Source of the DNA: Myroides odoratimimus
Lineage (GTDB): Bacteria > Bacteroidota > Bacteroidia > Flavobacteriales > Flavobacteriaceae
NCBI RefSeq assembly: GCF_001485415.1
Contig: NZ_BCMQ01000005.1
Coordinates: 227,931 to 291,930, forward strand
DNA length: 64,000 bases
Direction of reading: 5' to 3'
The position numbers were made by a program, and so were the translations under genes. The stretch's first letter is position 1. Each line of letters starts with the position of its first letter. Shown here piece by piece: positions 62,105 through 64,000 of this stretch. Under the pieces are notes generated by a model that saw only the letters and a list, made by a program, of their open reading frames with translations, did not search any database and was not told the DNA's origin.

Positions 62105-62148
62105 AACCGTTGTAATAAAGTATTAACTTTGTTGCAACGGTTTTTTTT
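62105..62148 (+). terminator. rpsU terminator hairpin with the xerC promoter in its loop
   Basis: AACCGTTG (62105-62112) and CAACGGTT (62135-62142) pair, followed by a T-run ending at the xerC ATG. The 22-base loop contains TAACTTTG (62124-62131). Confidence 0.75.
62124..62131 (+). promoter_or_regulatory. -7 promoter element of xerC
   Basis: TAACTTTG matches TAnnTTTG. Initiation about seven bases downstream would give a leader of about ten bases, mostly T, before the ATG at 62149. Confidence 0.75.
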
Positions 62149-63051
62149 ATGTTTGAAAATTTAGAAAAGTTTATTGAGTATATACAGAAAGAAAGAAAGT
62201 ATTCTGACAAGACGGTTTTAGCCTATCAGAACGATATTGGAGATTATGTGTCTTTCTTAGAGCAACTGTCGTTAGATTATCTAAAGGCAGGATATGATGG
62301 TGTTCGTCTCTGGATAGTGAAGTTATCCGAAGAGGGACTGACTAATCGGTCTATAAATAGAAAGACTAGTGCGCTGAGTTCTTTTTATAAATTCTTGTTG
62401 AAGATAGGGGAGGTAGAGACTAATCCGCTTTACTTACATCGATCTTTAAAAGTGGAAAAAAAGTTGCAATTGCCTTTTTCTATAAAAGAGATTGATGCAG
62501 TACGTACGATGTTTGAAGGTAAGGAGGATTTTAATTCTCTGAGAGATTTGCTGATTGTGGAGATGTTGTATTGTCTTGGGCTTCGTAGAGCAGAGTTGGT
62601 TGCTTTAGATGTGGATGATATAGATTTTTATTTGCATCAAGTGCGTATTTTAGGAAAGGGGTCAAAACAGCGCATCGTACCATTATTAGGTAGTGTAGAA
62701 GTGTTATTGAAAAAATATCTTGAATCAAGAAGTTTAGTCTTGAGTTCTGTGGTGGGTATTAAGGGACTTTTGGTAACAGAATCTGGTAAGAAAGTTGATG
62801 AAATGTTTGTTTATCGAGTAATAAATTCATACTTTAGTAATGCAACAACAAAGGAGAAGAAAAGCCCTCATATGTTGCGTCACTCTTTTGCTACGCACCT
62901 TTTAGAAGGAGGAGCAGATATTAATTCAATTAAAGAATTAATGGGGCATGAAAGCTTATCAACAACACAAGGATATGCACAGATTAATCTAAGTGAGTTG
63001 AAGAAAGTGTATCAAAGTTCGCATCCAAGAGGGAAGAATAAAGAAAAATAA
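62149..63051 (+). CDS. xerC: XerC-like tyrosine recombinase
   Basis: A 300-residue site-specific recombinase. N-terminal SAM-like domain (residues 1-85: FIEYIQKERKYSDKTVLAYQNDI), catalytic domain with the conserved Arg in LGLRRAELVALDVDDID, Lys in GKGSKQR, the HMLRHSFATHLLEGG box (His, Arg), HES and the nucleophile Tyr in TTQGYAQI (about residue 277). Xer enzymes resolve chromosome dimers at dif; no dif-like site was identified near it. XerC versus XerD cannot be separated by eye, but the position upstream of raiA-tuf is the usual place of a flavobacterial xerC. Confidence 0.92.
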   Translation: MFENLEKFIEYIQKERKYSDKTVLAYQNDIGDYVSFLEQLSLDYLKAGYDGVRLWIVKLSEEGLTNRSINRKTSALSSFYKFLLKIGEVETNPLYLHRSLKVEKKLQLPFSIKEIDAVRTMFEGKEDFNSLRDLLIVEMLYCLGLRRAELVALDVDDIDFYLHQVRILGKGSKQRIVPLLGSVEVLLKKYLESRSLVLSSVVGIKGLLVTESGKKVDEMFVYRVINSYFSNATTKEKKSPHMLRHSFATHLLEGGADINSIKELMGHESLSTTQGYAQINLSELKKVYQSSHPRGKNKEK

Positions 63052-63070
63052 CCTTTTAAAACCGTTAATT

Positions 63071-63370
63071 ATGAAAGTAAACATTCAAGCTATTAATTTC
63101 AATGTGGATCGTAAGTTGGTAGATTTTGCAAACGAGCGTTTGTCAAAAATCGAAAAGTATTATGATAAGATAGTTTCAGTAGATGTTTTTTTTAAATTAG
63201 AGAACACAAATGAAAAAGAAAATAAGATTACAGAAATAAAAGTACTGGTTCCGGGTGACGAGATGATTGTTAAAAAAACGTGTAAGACTTTCGAAGAAGG
63301 TTTAGATGCTGGAGCAGATGCACTAGAGCGATTAGTGGTAAAACACAAAGAGAAAATCAAAGCTCATTAA
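63071..63370 (+). CDS. raiA: Ribosome hibernation factor, short HPF/RaiA type
   Basis: A 99-residue protein of the short HPF/RaiA family: VNIQAINFNVDRKLVDFANERLSKIEKYYDKI at the N-terminus (in short: FNVDRKLVDF, LSKIEKYYDKI), then VDVFFKLEN and TCKTFEEGLDAGADALERLV. It binds the 30S decoding region in stationary phase and silences the ribosome. It is 19 bases after xerC and probably transcribed with it. It lacks the C-terminal domain of long HPF, so 100S formation would need another factor. Confidence 0.93.
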   Translation: MKVNIQAINFNVDRKLVDFANERLSKIEKYYDKIVSVDVFFKLENTNEKENKITEIKVLVPGDEMIVKKTCKTFEEGLDAGADALERLVVKHKEKIKAH

Positions 63371-63414
63371 TTTAAAAAAATAAGTAAATTGTTTTTTTTA
63401 ATCAATAAAATATA

Positions 63415-63422
63415 TACATTTG
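63415..63422 (+). promoter_or_regulatory. -7 promoter element of the tRNA-tuf operon
   Basis: TACATTTG matches TAnnTTTG, with a TTG at 63389-63391. Transcription would start near 63429. Confidence 0.8.
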
Positions 63423-63423
63423 C

Positions 63424-63449
63424 AGTCCGTTAGAAATAGCGGACTTTTT
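63424..63449 (+). terminator. Terminator-like hairpin just after the tRNA promoter
   Basis: AGTCCGT (63424-63430) and GCGGACT (63439-63445) pair with one G-T wobble, followed by five T. It overlaps the presumed start site of the tRNA transcript. It may end the raiA transcript or act on the tRNA transcript. Confidence 0.65.
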
Positions 63450-63463
63450 CTATTGAGTCATTT

Positions 63464-63537
63464 GCCGGTGTAGCTCAGCTGGCTAGAGCAGCTGATTTGT
63501 AATCAGCAGGTCGTGGGTTCGAGTCCCTCCATCGGCT
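63464..63537 (+). tRNA. tRNA-Thr (anticodon TGT)
   Basis: A 74-base tRNA: acceptor GCCGGTG with CATCGGC, anticodon stem CTGAT/ATCAG around TTTGTAA, and T-arm GGGTTCGAGTCCC. CCA is not encoded. It decodes ACA and other ACN codons, and opens the tRNA-tuf operon. Confidence 0.95.
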
Positions 63538-63567
63538 CAAAGAAAAGTAATATCAAACACAGTTTGA

Positions 63568-63648
63568 GGGGAGATACTCAAGCGGCCAACGAGGACGGAC
63601 TGTAAATCCGTTGGGAAACCTTCGCAGGTTCGAATCCTGCTCTCCCCA
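63568..63648 (+). tRNA. tRNA-Tyr (anticodon GTA)
   Basis: An 81-base class II tRNA with acceptor GGGGAGA/TCTCCCC, anticodon GTA in ACTGTAAAT, a long variable arm (GTTGGGAAACCTTC region) as expected for bacterial tRNA-Tyr, and T-arm GCAGGTTCGAATCCTGC. Discriminator A; CCA not fully encoded. Confidence 0.95.
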
Positions 63649-63668
63649 CAGAGAATAAGAAGCATCAA

Positions 63669-63740
63669 GCCGGTGTAGCTCAGGGGTAGAGTGCTTCCTT
63701 GGTAAGGAAGAGGTCACGGGTTCAAATCCCGTCATTGGCT
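63669..63740 (+). tRNA. tRNA-Thr (anticodon GGT)
   Basis: A 72-base tRNA with acceptor GCCGGTG/CATTGGC, anticodon stem CTTCC/GGAAG around TTGGTAA (anticodon GGT), and T-arm GGGTTCAAATCCC. It decodes ACC and ACT. Only 20 bases separate it from tRNA-Tyr; the tRNA-Gly seen at this place in E. coli is absent. Confidence 0.95.
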
Positions 63741-63798
63741 CAGGTTTTTTTATTATATTTGAACACTAATTATATAACTAAGATTAAATTATTAAATC

Positions 63799-64000
63799 AT
63801 GGCAAAGGAAACTTTTGATCGTTCGAAACCGCACTTAAACATCGGTACTATCGGACACGTTGACCACGGTAAAACTACTACTACTGCTGCTATTACTAAA
63901 GTATTAGCTGACGCAGGATTCTCAGAAGCTCGTTCATTTGATTCAATTGATAATGCTCCAGAAGAAAAAGAGCGTGGTATTACAATTAATACTTCTCACG
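63799..64000 (+). CDS. tuf: Elongation factor Tu (5' part, runs off window)
   Basis: The first 67 codons: [20 protein letters not shown], then [16 protein letters not shown] with the G1 P-loop (GHVDHGKT, residues 19-26) and the switch I start [17 protein letters not shown]-Tu carries aminoacyl-tRNA to the ribosome. The three tRNA genes ahead of it without terminators between make a tRNA-tuf operon as in many bacteria. The rest of the gene lies outside the window. Confidence 0.97.
   Translation, partial: MAKETFDRSKPHLNIGTIGHVDHGKTTTTAAITKVLADAGFSEARSFDSIDNAPEEKERGITINTSH

Noticed and set aside
62149..63051. Integrase of a mobile element
   Set aside because: The protein is of ordinary Xer length, sits between rpsU and raiA in a housekeeping block and there are no element genes or att repeats around it.
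63553..63735. Minus-strand open frame reading MTGFEPVTSSLPRK and similar
   Set aside because: It is antisense to the tRNA-Tyr and tRNA-Thr genes; this type of false protein is common over tRNAs.
63669..63740. tRNA-Gly
   Set aside because: The seven-base anticodon loop is TTGGTAA, so the anticodon is GGT (Thr), not a Gly anticodon.

Overview
The window reads as a chromosomal segment of a low-GC Flavobacteriaceae bacterium (phylum Bacteroidota). The evidence is the many TAnnTTTG -7 promoter elements, the general lack of Shine-Dalgarno sequences except in front of rpsU, the four SusC/SusD pairs, and families largely typical of the phylum (GSCFA, GLPGLI, DUF4230, DUF2851, putative porin). A Myroides-like organism would fit, but the genus is a guess. 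Most of the window is ordinary chromosome; no prophage, insertion sequence, CRISPR array or integrative element was recognised.

Layout. 1-3.5 kb: end of a membrane protein, initiator tRNA, a CatB/Vat-like acetyltransferase, and the ribosome-assembly GTPases era and der. 3.5-9.8 kb: a large outer-membrane barrel protein, then a minus-strand operon M23 peptidase - MerR regulator - LemA - two TPM proteins. 10-23.3 kb: alaS, GSCFA and DUF4230 proteins, an aromatic amino acid hydroxylase, a DUF4136 lipoprotein with urocanate hydratase, then a plus-strand operon (HExxH mini-protein, ACC deaminase-like enzyme, LysM glucosaminidase, hemL), and rnhB. 23.7-43.5 kb: four consecutive SusC/SusD outer-membrane uptake pairs, each SusC gene behind an almost identical promoter and leader. 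43.6-51.1 kb: putative porin, a GLPGLI-PNGase F-like secreted protein, DUF2851, a PspC-like protein, a ComEA-like protein and an acyl-CoA dehydrogenase. 51.1-53.5 kb: tandem dicarboxylate/amino-acid:cation symporters. 54-61.6 kb: an accessory-looking stretch with a GNAT enzyme and a decayed copy of its 3' end, two pairs of small membrane proteins, and a locus made of a TonB-dependent receptor, a secreted TPR-like protein and a LytS/LytTR two-component system. 61.9-64 kb: rpsU, a xerC-like recombinase, raiA/hpf, three tRNAs and the start of tuf.

How it works together. The SusCD pairs, porin, symporters, acetylated-substrate or peptide-linked enzymes and amino-acid catabolic genes (hydroxylase, hutU) suggest a lifestyle built on importing and degrading peptides or amino acids; no glycoside hydrolase or polysaccharide lyase lies beside the SusCD pairs. 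The rpsU-xerC-raiA-tRNA-tuf end is a translation block, and rpsU carries the strong Shine-Dalgarno sequence known from Flavobacteriia as an autoregulatory device.

The main unexplained structure is intergenic. Three loci carry 7-8-base words iterated every 11 bp, followed by complementary copies in inverse orientation. One locus carries six 7-bp units followed by a 21-bp-spaced direct repeat. The last of these lies exactly 38 bp upstream of a -7 element, and the same octamer lies 38 bp upstream of the next gene's -7 element, next to a LytTR regulator gene: a plausible operator pair.
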